Origin: Nelumbo lutea | Taxonomy: Eukaryota; Streptophyta; Magnoliopsida; Proteales; Nelumbonaceae | Assembly: GCA_022828595.1 (NCBI GenBank) | Contig: JAKGHH010000002.1 | Location: forward strand, 87,574,076 to 87,638,075 | Direction of reading: 5' to 3' | Length of the DNA: 64,000 nt | In this document: positions 33,232 through 44,652 of the stretch, piece after piece | Layout of the letters: each line of letters starts with the position of its first letter | Position numbering within the stretch: the first letter of the stretch is position 1 | Position numbers and translations under genes: made by a program | Notes under the pieces: generated by a model | Database searches by the model: none | What the model was told of the DNA's origin: nothing | The model's input: the letters and a program-made list of their open reading frames with translations, nothing else

Positions 33232-33425
33232 GAAGCTCTAAATGAAACTAAATGAAAAACAAGGTCCTAGAAAATGAGAAAAAAATGCAACTAAATTGCA
33301 TTAGGGAAAAGAATAGATGTAAGAGAAATAAAACTATCATGAATAGCGAACAGTAAATAGTGAACAGTAACAATGAACAGTGTCGATTAAAGGGGAAAAA
33401 AAAAGAATTTAATGACAAGAACAAT
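33232..33425 (-). other. Caulimovirid leader, 5' copy
   Basis: This segment is homologous to 11567-11785 and directly precedes the primer site. It contains repeated AACAGTAA/AATAGTGA-like units. Beyond 33425 it changes abruptly to T-rich Tat gypsy leader, which marks the right end of the viral insert. The promoter itself is not present at this end. Confidence 0.7.
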
Positions 33426-34790
33426 TCTTTTTATTTTTTATCCTTTATCTTATTTTATTTTATTGTTATTCCTTTAATATTCTCTTTCTCTGCTTCTATT
33501 TTTTTTTTATTTTTTATTTTTTATTTTTTCTTTTCCTCTCTTTTTCTTTCTTTTTTTTTTATCCTCTTTTTTAATTCGTCTTTTAATATTTATATGATTC
33601 AATTTTTTTCTTCTTTTTTCTATCCTTCTTTTCCTTCATTCATTTCACCATATAATTTGGTTTCTTTTTCTTCATTTTCTCCTTTTTCCATTTTTTCTTT
33701 CTTTTATTTTGTTTATTTTTTAGATTATTATTATTTATTATGAATTTGTACTATAGGCTTACTATTTTTTTTTTGAATTTTTGATTGATTTTTTTATTGT
33801 TTTATATTTGTGCTATGATTAGTTTTCTTAATTATCAAAAAGAAATATGTATAGTTTTTCTTATTCAAATGATTTTGTCTCTTCCATCTTCTTTTTCACT
33901 TTTTTTTTGTCTTTTTTTTTCTGTTTCTCTTTTTTTTTTTTGTTTTTTCATTTCTTTCATTATTTTTTTTTCAGTCATTTCCTTTTTCTCATTTTTTTTT
34001 ATTTTTTTTTCATTTCCTTATCTTCTCTTTTTTTTGTTATTGATTTTTGTGAACATCTTATTTTATAATTTATTATTGTTTTTGTTCTTTTTTTACTTTT
34101 TCCTAATACTTTTTCATTTTTATTTATTTTTGAATTTTTATTATATATATATTTTGAAAATTTGATGTTATTATTATTAATTTTTTTGTTTTAAATTTTT
34201 ATAACTTTTTTCCCTTTTTTGTTTGTCTTTTCACTCTTTTTTTCCATTTCTATTCATTTTATCTTGTTTTTTTGAAAATTTATTTTATTTTTGGAAATTT
34301 TTGAAAACTGTTATTATGTTGATTTTTCTTTACTTTTCATTTGCTTTACATTTTTATATAATTTTCTTTTTCTTTTTCTTTTTCTTTTAAATATTTCACC
34401 TTTAATTTCTCAATTTTTAATTTTTGGATTTATTATTATCTTTTTATCTTTTTATTTGATTTTTTAATTTTTTAATTCTTTTGGGAATATTTATTATTTC
34501 CTTTTACTTTTTTTTTCTCTTTTTCCTTTTTCTATTCTTTTTATTTTTTCAAATTTTTGGCTTTTTAATCATTTTAATTTTTTTTTATTTTCTTTTGTGT
34601 GTATTTGACTAACCTTTCCTACCCCTTTTTATTTTAATTAATTTTCTCTCTTTATTTTAATTTTTTCCTTTTTCTATTTTTTTTGATTTACCATTTTTTA
34701 ATTTTTTTATTTATGTTGTTTTTTTATTTTAGTTTGATTGGACTCTTAACCTTTTAATTAAGTTTATTTTTTTTTATTTTTATGACATTA
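33426..34790 (-). repeat. T-rich (A-rich on minus) Tat leader, right copy
   Basis: About 1.36 kb of T-rich sequence is homologous to 9846-10860, with shared islands such as ATTTCACCTTTAATTT and TTAACCTTTTAATTA. The long F/L/I-rich plus-strand ORFs here are compositional. The left boundary is the caulimovirid leader and the right boundary is the conserved Tat leader. Confidence 0.72.
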
Positions 34791-35325
34791 TTTTACATGG
34801 ACCCCACAAAGGGCATGCAAGCAACAAAGTTGAAGTGGCTGACATCCTAACTGACTAGGCTAACACGTAGAGCATGATATATGAGGGGTGGGTTTATCAT
34901 CTAGACTCAAGGCTCCATCAAGTTTGCCAACCTTCAAACCTCCACCCATCGGACGAATGGGCTTCTCAAGTTGGTGGTTGGTTGAGGGATTTCAGTGCAG
35001 CGTACAAGTGCTTTGGTCCTGAGGCTTAAACGTACAATCCTCTCCTATAGGACAATTGGATGCTAAATCTAATGCATGATGATGTGTAGTAAGTGGGTGA
35101 AAATATAAGCAAATAGTAGAAACAAAGCAAATGTAAATATGCAATAAACATTAAAGAATAAACAATTATTATTATAACAAAAATGAGATCATAAAGAGCA
35201 TGTATATGGACAAAAATACTAATCAAGCCAAACAGACTCTGATGTGGGCCCCACTTATGGTCCAAGAACTCCCTAGTTGAGTTGCTAGTCTGTGAGCATC
35301 GGGAAATGTCTTACTCATGCTAGAA
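34791..35325 (-). mobile_element. Tat gypsy 5' leader, right copy
   Basis: The part to about 35235 matches 10861-11310. This copy goes on to GGTGGTGACTCCATTT on the minus strand (about 35329-35314), which resembles the TGGCGACTCC primer site (tRNA-Arg type) of Tat/Ogre elements. It is non-coding. Confidence 0.65.
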
Positions 35326-35885
35326 ATGGAGTCACCACCCATTAGTTGAGGAAATGGAGGTGATGGGGCCTCCAAAAATACATCAAAACCATTTTATCTA
35401 AACCAGTCCGGGTAAGACTTGGACGTGAGAGGGAAGGGGTTAGACACCCCTCTCCCGGGTCCAATAGATGGAGCCTACATGATATTCTAAATAGGCACAA
35501 TCACAATTGCATAATCATTTAATTGAATAAGAGCATAATAAACAAAACAAATAAAGTAAAAAACTCACAAGAGAAGCTCCCCTCAAGGTAAAAGACAATG
35601 AACAATGTCTTCTTTTGAAGGATAGTTTTGACATATTCAACAGACAACTGACAGTCGGTTAATGGCAGGGACCAACTTGACACTTTTTGAAAGTTTAGGA
35701 ATTGTAGTGACATGTTTAAAAATTCGGGTAGTAACTTGACACTACCTCCAAAGTTCAAGGTACTAAAGTGGAATTTTCCCTTAAATAAATTAATAATGAA
35801 ATTAATTCAATAAGAGAGAGAAGGTGACAGAGCTAGGAGGATGCCTCTATTTGTAGCCTTGTAGGTAGGGATGCAAATAGATCGG
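35326..35885 (-). repeat. Tat gypsy LTR, minus strand
   Basis: The block upstream of the primer-like site has R/U5-type sequence (GGTGTCTAACCCCTTCCCTC, CAAGTCTTACCCGGACTGG on minus). Further upstream is a TATA-like TACAAATAG (35847-35855). The same order occurs in the plus-strand block ending at 54430. The outer end is uncertain; a different sequence type starts near 35885. Confidence 0.55.
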
Positions 35886-36290
35886 ATCAGATTCAAATCA
35901 GGGTATATCCGAATTCGATCTGACACTTTTAATTGCAAATCAGATCCGATCTGACACTATTAATTATAGATATCTGATCGAATCTGATAGACATGGATCT
36001 GAATTCAAATCCAATAAGGAAGTCGGATATTGGGATCTGATTTGATCCGATTTGTTTTATTAATTAATAAATTATTAAAAGAAAAATAAAATATACCAAT
36101 TAAAATAAAGAAAAACAAAAAATACAAGTATTTTTTAATTATTTTCATCATATATATACATGTTTTTTATAAAAAAATAAGGGCAAGTTTCTTAAACTAC
36201 CCTTACTATTTAGTTAATTGAAAAACTGTACCCTTACTGTTTAACTATTGTCTTAAACCACTCCCCTTTCCTTCGGTCTCTCTCTCTCTC
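35886..36290. repeat. GATCGGAT-rich block plus TTTCTTAAACTACCC block
   Basis: 35886-36060 is rich in GATCGGATC/GATCTGA words. 36180-36270 contains GGGCAAGTTTCTTAAACTAC followed by CTTACTGTTTAACTATTGTC. Both blocks recur, in inverted order, at 53860-54130, next to the other Tat-type LTR. They may be U3 of the LTR or older insertions next to it. Confidence 0.5.
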
Positions 36291-36327
36291 CTCTCGTCTA
36301 GTTATCTTTTTTTTTTTCAGAAAATTC

Positions 36328-36865
36328 CCTATCAGTAGCTTGTATTTTGGCTCGAGTGACAATTTGGTCCCAAACTTTAAAATGCAACAATCCAGTATCC
36401 AAACTTTCAAAATGTGACAATCTAGTACCTGCTATTAACCAGTTTGTTAATCAGCCATTAAGTGACATTTGAAAAATAAAAAATGCCCTTCAAATGCCAT
36501 CTAATTCTCTTTATCAACCATCCATATGTTGACAAAAAACCGAATAGTCCTAAATCCTAGCCTCATTTTATTCAAAAAAGATGGTGAGTATTTAGAAGAA
36601 TCTAGAATTTGGGACTGTTCATTTTATTGTCAATGTTTGGATGGTTGATAAAGAGAATTAGATGAAATTCTTAGGGTAGTTTTGACTTTTCAAATGTCAC
36701 TTAACGGCTGATTAATGGACTGGTTAACAACAAGTATTGGATTGTCACATTTGAAAGTTCAGGTACTAGATTGTCACATTTTGAAAGTTTGGGTACTAAA
36801 TTGTTGCATTTTAAAGTTTGGGGACCAAACTGTCACTCGAGCCAAAATATAGGGTACTGATCAGG
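36328..36865. mobile_element. Foldback MITE with long terminal inverted repeats
   Basis: The left end (CTATCAGTAGC..GTATTTTGGCTCGAGTGACA) and the reverse complement of the right end (TGATCAGTACC..ATATTTTGGCTCGAGTGACA) match for about 190-210 bp on each side. They share TTTGGTCCC, GTGACAATCTAGTACC and AATTAGATG-type blocks. Total length is about 540 bp with a short centre. No transposase and no clear target duplication. Class is not certain; Mutator-like is possible. Confidence 0.72.
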
Positions 36866-36869
36866 AACA

Positions 36870-37075
36870 AATAGCAGTTGTGGTGCTGATCTTGGATGAC
36901 CATTGCCTCCATCGATTTCACCACTACAACTCGATGATTGTTTGTAGAGGATGGAAACTAGGCAACTCTAGTGTTGATCTTGGAGAAAGCAAGGGCCTGA
37001 TCTTGGAGAAACCATGACCATCGTCTCCATCGATCTCATTGCTGCAACTCAGTGATTGTTTGTAGAGGGTCGGGG
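36870..37075. repeat. Diverged direct repeat, about 70 bp
   Basis: CTGATCTTGGA..CC(A)T..CTCCATCGAT..ATTGTTTGTAGAGG occurs at about 36884-36950 and again at about 36990-37070. I see no gene. It lies between the foldback MITE and the chromovirus LTR. Confidence 0.55.
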
Positions 37076-37133
37076 CAACCAATCCCACTGAACCTGATGG
37101 ATTGTGTCGGTGGCAGCTTAAGAGCACTTCCCA

Positions 37134-37474
37134 TGTTATGACATATTAACTTGAGGAGGATAACTTGGTCTTTTGCTCCAGAGATCAGGACAGCTGGTGG
37201 AGAATAACAAAATTGCAGAGTTCATTATAGCAGGAATATTCCTTTTTCATCATTAGAAATCATTAGCCTTTTATTTTGTCTTTTTCCATTTCGGTTGTAA
37301 TGGCCATCAAGCCTGAGCTCTATATATGTATCCAACTACAATCGAATGGGGATGAGAGATTAAACTTCCAAACAAAACTATTTTTGCTTAATTTCCTTCT
37401 AAGAGTCGTGCCTAACACTATAGCTCGAGGGAAGAAGTCGACCTTGTCTTGGCAACAGGAGGACATCGATATTA
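37134..37474 (+). repeat. Chromovirus 5' LTR
   Basis: It starts TGTTATGACATATTAACTTG and ends near GACATCGATATTA, with the tRNA-Met-type primer site TGGTATTAGAGC 4 bases later. It matches the 40225-40560 LTR block by block (GAGGAGGATAACTTGGT, CTTTTTCCATTTCGGTTGTA, ACTATAGCTCGAGGGAAGAA). It contains CTATATATGTATCC, a possible TATA region. Confidence 0.88.
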
Positions 37475-38375
37475 GTCTGGTATTAGAGCTAGAAATCCCA
37501 TCTGGAGAGGAGATGTTGAATCTTGAAGAATGGATGAATTCCCTAGAGAAAAACAAGGAGGGAGTCATGGCCAGGCTGGTAGAGATTCTAGAACGTCTGG
37601 GGCCTCCACCTCCAGTAGGAGGGAATCCTGAAGCCCAATCAATCTGTCTTAGAAGGTGTAGAAGACTGAGGCAAGGAAACTGAAGCTTTCAACAGGACGG
37701 GGGGGGGGTCGATTGCCGTAGGAACATGGAGACCAAAGTTGGAACTCCCCAAGTTCAGCGAAAAAATCTCAATGGTTGGTTGGTGCTGCTGTGACAATAC
37801 TTTTCTCTCCAAGGCATCACTGAAGACCAATGGATTCAGGTCGCTAGCTTGGGTTTTGGAGGAAGAGTAGTGGGGTGGTATTGCTGGTTCGTTGAGCACT
37901 ATCCACAACCCTCTTGGGATTAGTTTGTGGAGGCACTAGATTATCGATACAATGGCGTGCAGGGGACTAATATAGAAGGGTAACTCTCCAAATTAGCTCA
38001 GACCACCTCGGTACAGAAGTATATGGACCAGTTCCAACTCCTGTCTAACCGAGTTAAAGGGCCGAATGAAGAATACCTTACGAACTGCTTAATTTCTGGC
38101 CTGAAGCCTAAAATCCAGGCTGGAGTGGAGAAGTTCGAACCCACCTCTCTCACCCAAGCATTTCACCTAGCCTTTCTAGAGGAAGAAGAGTGGGTGGTCA
38201 AGCATCGATAGGTACTAAGTGAACCACTAAAAATAAAACCTCTGATAATAAATTCATCTTCTACCACTAAACCTGTTCCAGAAATTGAAAGGCTAACCCC
38301 GACAAAAGCACGAGAAAGGAAGGAGCATGGCCTCTGTTACCACTGTAACGAAAAATATATCCCTGGCCACCATTG
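37475..38375 (+). pseudogene. Chromovirus gag
   Basis: Blocks: LNLEEWMNSLEKNK near the start, EDQWIQVASLGFGGRVVGWY near 37815, FVEALDYRYNG near 37925, LSKLAQTTSVQKYMDQFQLL near 37985-38045, LISGLKPKIQAGVEKFEP near 38090 and the knuckle GLCYHCNEKYIPGHHC near 38332. This is the standard gag of plant chromoviruses. A G-run of ten at 37699-37708 and several stops break the frame. Confidence 0.82.
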
Positions 38376-38675
38376 TAAGATGCATCAGTTGTCTTGGGTC
38401 ACGGAACTGATGGAGGGAGAAGACCTTGGCGATGAAGTTGAGGAAGATCCAAAAGAAGGGGAGGTGTTAGTTCTAGAGATATCCCTCCATGTGATCTCAG
38501 GATCAAGTTCCCTAAAAACTGTGCGACTCCAAGGACTAATAAACCAACAACCAGTAACACTGTTGGTGGATACGGGATCCATCCACAATTTCTTGGATCC
38601 AAGGATAGCTAAGAAGGCATGAGTGATTCCAATGGGGACCTGATGGTTAGAGACACTGGGACCAGTCATATGGGA
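38376..38675 (+). pseudogene. Chromovirus aspartic protease
   Basis: The 80-codon frame ends VTLLVDTGSIHNFLDPRIA, which carries the DTG active site typical of retropepsins in chromoviruses. It follows EISLHVISGSSSLKTVRLQG. A stop falls directly after this at about 38620. The active-site triplet looks intact, but the frame is broken on both sides. Confidence 0.82.
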
Positions 38676-38829
38676 TTTCTCCTCTTTGTCTCTACAATTT
38701 TAAGACAGCCAAGGCTGCCACACCTTGAAGGGATTACAAACACAATTCCCTCGTATGGTTGAAGTCACTAAGGCTGCTAAAGATACCGAGAAGGGAGCAC
38801 TTTTGTCCTTGATTCAGTTGAAGGGGGGG

Positions 38830-39298
38830 GGGGGAATAGTATTTGAAGAATATCAAGATGTGTTTGCTGAACTCATGGAACTTCCCCCTCCACACCACTG
38901 TGATCATGCCATTCCATTGAAAGATAGCAAGCCCATCAAGGTCAGGCCTTAAATACCCCTATTACCAAAAGAATGAGGTTGAGCAGATTGTAAAGGAGTT
39001 GTTGAAGGAAGGGGTGATACATACGGTCTAGCACTAGTCCATTTTCATCCATTGTTCTTTTGGTCGGGAAGAAGGATGGTGGGTGGAGAATGTGTGTAGA
39101 TTACAGAGTCCTGAACCAAGTGATCGTGAAGGACAAATTTCCAATGCCTGTAGTAGACGAGCTCCTAGATGAACTATAATTTTTTCAAAGATGGACCTGA
39201 GGTCGAGTTATCACCAGATCAGAGTCAAACCCGAGGATGTTCCACAGACAGCCTTATGCACACACGAAGGCCATTACGAGTACCTAGTTATGACTTTT
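38830..39298 (+). pseudogene. Chromovirus reverse transcriptase, N-terminal half only
   Basis: Blocks: VFAELMELPPPHHCDHAIP, then [33 protein letters not shown], stop, [15 protein letters not shown] and [10 protein letters not shown]. These are RT motifs up to just before the FGL/YVDD region. The first catalytic aspartate (KMDL) is present and the YxDD box is absent because of the deletion at about 39299. A 12-G run (38823-38834) lies at the start. Confidence 0.84.
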
Positions 39299-39308
39299 GT
39301 AAGTGATC

Positions 39309-40190
39309 AAGATTGCATGGAATGCCCAAAGCAGTTGTAAGTGATCGAGACCTTCTGTTCACCAGTAACTTTTGGAAAGAAATTTTCAAACTTCAGGGAA
39401 CACAACTACATATGTGCTCTTCATACCACCCTTAGACAGATGGGCAAACAGAGGTCCTTAATAGGACTCTGGAAACCTACCTTAGATGTCACACCAGTGA
39501 ACAACCACAGAATTGGAGTAGATGGCTACCTTTAGCAGAATGATGGTATAACACCACCTTCCATTCTGCCACCCAAACCACCCCTTTTCAGGCACTATAC
39601 GGATATCCCCCACCAAATTTAGTCTCCTACATACTAGGAACAACTCAAGCACCAGTAGTAGAGGTTGAATTACAAGAAAGGGAAAGGGCTCTACAAAAAC
39701 TTAAATAGAATTTACTCTTTGCCCAAGGCAGAATGAAGGAAATGGTAAATCGGAAGAGAACACAACGGAGTTTCAACATCAGAGATTGGATATACTTGAG
39801 GTTGCAACCATATCGACAGAGCACAATGGCAGTTTGTAAATCTCATAAGCTAGCAGATCGTTTTTACAGACCATTCAAAATAACAAAGAAAATTGGTCTA
39901 GTTGCATATCACCAGGCGTTACCAGAAGGTTGTCGTTTACATCTTGTTTTCCATGTGTCGTGGTTAAAAGCCAAGGTTGGAGACATCTCTCATGCCCAAG
40001 CCACTCTTCCACCACTAACGACTAATGACACACTCCAACCCCAGCCAGCTGCAATTATTGACAAAAGACTGAAACGGCAAGGCAACAAGGTAGTAATAGA
40101 GGTATTGGTTCAATGGCAAGGGACACCCGCCAACAGATTCGACTTGGGAGATACTCATAAACCTACAACAGAAATTTCCTCAGTCTAGCC
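39309..40190 (+). pseudogene. Chromovirus integrase C-terminal half and chromodomain-like tail
   Basis: Blocks: [33 protein letters not shown], stop, [37 protein letters not shown], then KLADRFYRPFKITKKIGLVA and LHLVFHVSWLKAKVGD. It ends with IIDKRLKRQGNKVVIEVLVQ and WQGTPAN. The second catalytic D (VSDRD) and the E (TEVLNR) are present. The last part is the chromodomain-type EVLVQWxG segment that targets chromoviruses. Only 151 codons at the end are continuous. Confidence 0.85.
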
Positions 40191-40224
40191 TCAAGGACAA
40201 GGCTGTTTCTGAAGGGGGAGGGAA

Positions 40225-40560
40225 TGTTACAACACATTAACCTGAGGAGGATAACTTGGTATTTTGCTCTAGAGGTCAGGACAGCTAGTGGAGAATAACA
40301 GAATTGTAGAGTTCGTTATAACAAGAATATTCCTTGCGCATCATTAGCAATCGTTAACCTTTATTTTGTCTTTTTCCATTTCGGTTGTAATGGCCATCAA
40401 GCATGAGCTCTCTATATGTATCCAACTACAATTGGGTATGAGAGATTCACCTTCCAAACAAAACTATTTTCGTTTAATTTCATTCTGAAAGTTGTGCCTG
40501 GCACTATAGCTCGAGGGAAGAAGCCGACCTCGTCCCAACGATGAGAGGAGATCGATATCA
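40225..40560 (+). repeat. Chromovirus 3' LTR
   Basis: It starts TGTTACAACACATTAACC right after the purine tract and ends GATCGATATCA. It differs from the 5' LTR by many substitutions and a few indels, so the insertion is not recent. Confidence 0.88.
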
Positions 40561-41661
40561 TCCTGCTTCATAATTTTTAGGTGCGATGTTCAATCTCGCC
40601 TAAAGGGCTGATTGAACATGGTAGAAATCCTCGAAGGTGGTGAACTGTCAGAAGATGCATCCCATCGGTATGATGAATATTTACTAATGAAATTAAGCCC
40701 AATCCTTGAGAGTCCAGTCATTAATGTTATGCCCAGCCTCATGACCACGATTTATAAAAAAAGGTATTTTTCACTGGGCCGAATTCTGTTTTATGGATGT
40801 TTGCAAAAACCTCACAACCATGCCATTGTATTTCCTTAAGAGTTTCTATGTTCAAATATTTCCCCATAACTGCTTCAGCCAAGGTGAATTTCCTTGAAGA
40901 GACTCACCCTACTGCTCCAAAGCGCATTGCTAACTCAAGCCTAGAGAAGCCACTTCCTAGACCTAATTTGGTCTCTGTGAAATAGAGTTTTAGTTCTATG
41001 AACCATGCAAATACAGACTTTTACAATAATTCAAGGTTTATGTAAGAGAAGGCACCTATTAAAGTGCCTGAATACTTGAATTCTGTCCCAATTATGGAAG
41101 ACCAAATCAGTTTCAAATGATTTTCCCCTTCCGATGGTACCACCATATGCTTTAATTCAAACCAAGGAAGTAACTCTTTTGATTGCTCTAACTTTCGCTA
41201 GGGAGAATATAAGCCCAAGACACTTGAAATTTCATTGATTCTGATGTTGCCAAGGATGGGCCGAGGGCTACAAAGTAATTATGCTTTCGAGATGAGGGCT
41301 TGCTGATGTGTTTGAGAGCTGATAGAGCCGAGGGCCTGTAAATCCGACCTGTAGGGGAAGAAGCATGTCAGAGGCCCCGAGTGTTATCCTAGGGTAGAGA
41401 CTCTGACGGTCAAGTTAGTAAGAGAATAGGAAAGGGGTCGGATGAAGCCTGAGTAGAATAGCTCAGACGAGGTTATCAGGGAGCTAGAAAGCTTAGAGCA
41501 ATAAATGCCAATATAGCTTATGTAGGGAGTGACAACACTTATTTATACTTGAATCTGCCTGGAATTACTTATGAGTGGACGGCTAGGATGTGATAGGGTC
41601 TGCACCACGTGTCCTCATCCTGGGCTTGCCATGTGCACGACTACCATGTGTGCTGGCGTGC
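40561..41661. other. Unassigned stretch between chromovirus and Athila LTR
   Basis: The frames at 40612-40839 and 40797-40985 (plus) are open but show no domain I recognise. GC is higher near 41270-41640, with repeated 'ccgaggg' words similar to those in the Tat 3' region at 47.5-47.9 kb. It could be transposon 3'/LTR sequence or the remains of a gene. I cannot decide. Confidence 0.35.
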
Positions 41662-43073
41662 TGTCATAGGCACCCAAAAGTAAAACCTATACTCCTAAAA
41701 ACACATGCAGTAGTGCGAGTAAGGATCGTTCCCACAAAGAGTATCTAGCATAGTTTTTGTGTTTCGTGAACAAAGATTGAGGGGGGATTTGAGTATAACG
41801 AAAACTAGATTTAAAAAGAAAGAAAATCAAATGAGGAGCAATGCAAACCAAAGTGCCAAAATTAATCAAAAGAACAAATCTTGGTCTAAGTCAACATCCA
41901 CCATCAGAATTTCTCTACTGATCATTGATGCAAAAATATATCAATTCTCACTTTGAATATTCACCGTAGGAATTATTTTCCTATCTTTCATTGGTTGTAG
42001 TTAATTAGAAAACAAACGAACTACTTAGCCCTTACTACTAAACAACTCAAAACAAGCATTCAAGATTTAATCCAGTAGCAGCCTTAAGAATTAGAGATCG
42101 ATGAAGCTAAACAACACAAGCACAAGTGGTTGCATTTAATTCAGTCGAGTGTTCTTCCTAAGATCTAACAATTTCTGACACACCAAATCATTAAACCCTA
42201 GTTGCTTATCAGATTAGAGGGATCAAATAATTATGGATCTGATATCTAACCTAGTAGTAGATTGCAACAAATAATAAACTAGTAGGTCTCCTAGCGATCA
42301 GACGAAACAATCATGAACATAAACATAGAAGAACATTCGATATTTAAAGCATAAATCAAACAGTAAATGTTAAATTAGATCTCACAGTTTTGCTAATTCT
42401 GAGGCTTCTGTTTCCTTCGACTAAGTATCAGAATTTAGCCATGCATGGTCATGGTGAAAACTTAAGGAAGAATTGAGGAAGAAGAAGAGAGGGTGCGGCA
42501 GCTCAAGTCTGATTGTTTTCTTTCTTGTTTTTCTTCTCTTCTTTATTTCTCTCTCTACTTTCCATTCCCCAAGAGAAGCCTAAAAATTCCCCTAAAATTT
42601 CTCTCTAGATAACAGTCTCCAAGCCTGACTTATCAAGAAAAATATAAAAAAATAAGATAAAATAAAGTTCTAATGCAAGTGGGAGAGTGGTGATTTCCGC
42701 ATATGAAAACTTGTAGGCTAAGGAACGTTTCCAGCACGTCAGCAGTGCAGTTGCAGCTACTTCGAGCCAGAGTTCCACCTTGATTCAGATAGTATCTTTC
42801 AAAACTCAAAACATGAAAGTTGTAGAGATTTGCCTTGTCGTTCCAAAGCATCTTGAATAATCTCAATCGAAGGTCGGATGAGAGAGTTATGCCCAGATTA
42901 CGAAGCAATGCTGAAATTGTCCAGAATTGTCCAATTAGCTTCATTTTTCACTTAACGCCTCCATTTGTGCCCTAAATCAAAATATAAGAATAATGTGTCT
43001 ATTTAGGCCCTAAATAAGTATAAAAGACTAAACATTAATGGAGAAAAATATGATGTTTTGGATTCTCATCAAA
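41662..43073 (-). repeat. Athila-type gypsy 3' LTR
   Basis: On the minus strand it begins TGATGAGAATCC right after the purine tract GTGTGGGGGGATT (43074-43086) and ends GCCTATGACA. It contains the GGGAACGATCCTTACTCGCA-type motif near its end, common in Athila-like LTRs. The 5' LTR is missing, so ends are inferred from TG...CA and the purine tract. Confidence 0.6.
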
Positions 43074-44652
43074 TCCCCCCACACTTAGCTTTTGCTCGTT
43101 CTTGGGCAAAACTCGAATTCACTTTCCCAAAAACACCAATGCTACAATGCCATCAACAGAGAACAACCAAGGTCTTCAATACTCATAACACATCATGAAC
43201 AAACATTTTTAAACAACTTTCAATTAGTTAGTAAAAACTTTCACTTGAAGATGGAATAGACTAAATATGTAGACCCTCATGGAAATAAACACTCCACTCT
43301 CATGTGTTTGAAGGGTATGTGTTTCGCTTAAATTCATTCCAATGAAAATGATCTACCATAGGCTTGCATATCTTCTCATTCTCCACCACTGGGATCACAT
43401 GCATAACACGAATCAAAAGGACTTTTCAAGGGTTGTACCGGGGTTTAGGATCAAGGTGGGAAATATTTGTGAATGTAGCTCAAAAGCCATCGAAACTAGT
43501 GGAGCAAAAATGAATCATCGAAAGCTCAAATGTATAAGACATGTCAAACCAATCACTCAATTCAGTAACTTCTTCAGTTTTGCTTTAACGCATTGAAACC
43601 ATGTGAAATTCCTGTATTAGAAAAGAGATCATTCAAATGAACACTTTTTGTTTGCAGCAGGGAGAAATCCTTCGCAATAGCTTCCACCTTTGCATGTATA
43701 AGCAGACCCCCTTTTCTTGGAATTTTAGGAGGAACATGGATAGTCTGTAACATCAAAACCAATTTCCTCCATTCCTTCCTTTCATCTTTACTTACTTTTT
43801 TTTTTTCGAAGTATAAATCAATCACTGGAACTCACGAACTGAGAATGAAAACATGTTCCATTTCACCATTCACAACCATACCACGAATCCAGACACTCCC
43901 ACACTCAAAACTTGTACATCCATACATATCATAATGATGAATAATGCTCCACTAGCTCTACGGCTTGGGTAAAGGTACTAACTTTTTCTCGGGTTTAAAG
44001 CTTGTAACATGGGTTCACAATGAACAACAAAGGTTAATAAAGCTCAAAGGGGTACAACAAAGGGGATAATTTATCACAAGGTAGGCTATTTGGCTTATGT
44101 AGCTTATAACAAAAAGGGCTTTAATCATGTCCATGCATGCATGTGTTAATATGATCTTGAAGAGAATCAAGGCAAGTTCTAGAGAAACAAATACAAGGAA
44201 GAATATCTCACATGAAAGAAAATAGCGAGACTTATATGGATGTGTCAGTCTAAGGGCTCAAAATCTCACAAGCTTTTGTCTACCAAATTTAGTCATTACC
44301 ATTCTCAAGGAAAATAACTAGACTAATTAATTCTAAGTTGGAAGATTACTTATTCAATCATGTTATGAACTTTTCAAGCTTAATTGAATCTTGCTTATGG
44401 CATATACAACCAAAAATCGTTGAAAACCACAAAAACAAAGAGCAAAACTATAATTTTTTTGCAAAAAAAGAAAAAAAAAATGCAGAATTAAAACACAGTC
44501 CTAAATCAAATTTAAAACACAACCTAAATCCCCTCCCCCACACTTAAAACTTACAATGTCCCCAATGTAATGTGAAATGCAACAAAAGGAAAAAAATAAC
44601 CAAAATATAAATGCAAAAATAAGAAGAGAAAGAAAAAATGAACTTCCCTTTT
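43074..44652 (-). other. Athila 3' internal non-coding region
   Basis: About 1.6 kb lies between the polyprotein and the LTR. A second purine-rich motif (AGTGTGGGGGAGGGGATTT on minus, about 44525-44543) occurs near the polyprotein end. The ORFs at 43342-43596 and 43574-43825 lack recognised domains. Athila elements normally have a long region here, where an env-like ORF may occur; none is seen. Confidence 0.6.

Larger units (their letters stand above)
37134..40560 (+). mobile_element. Ty3/gypsy chromovirus (short-LTR, Reina-like), internally deleted
   Basis: Two LTRs of about 340 bp (37134-37474 and 40225-40560) flank gag, protease, partial RT, partial integrase and a C-terminal chromodomain-like segment, all on the plus strand. 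The primer site is TGGTATTAGAGC (37478-37489) and the polypurine tract GAAGGGGGAGGGAA (40211-40224). The internal part is only 2.75 kb because RT fingers are joined directly to integrase at about 39300, removing the RT active-site box, RNase H and half of integrase. Flanks TCCCA / TCCTG are not a clean duplication. Confidence 0.85.

Noticed and set aside
33360..34165. Long hydrophobic ORFs in the right T-rich block
   Set aside because: Compositional artefact, as above. No start context, no membrane-protein family pattern.
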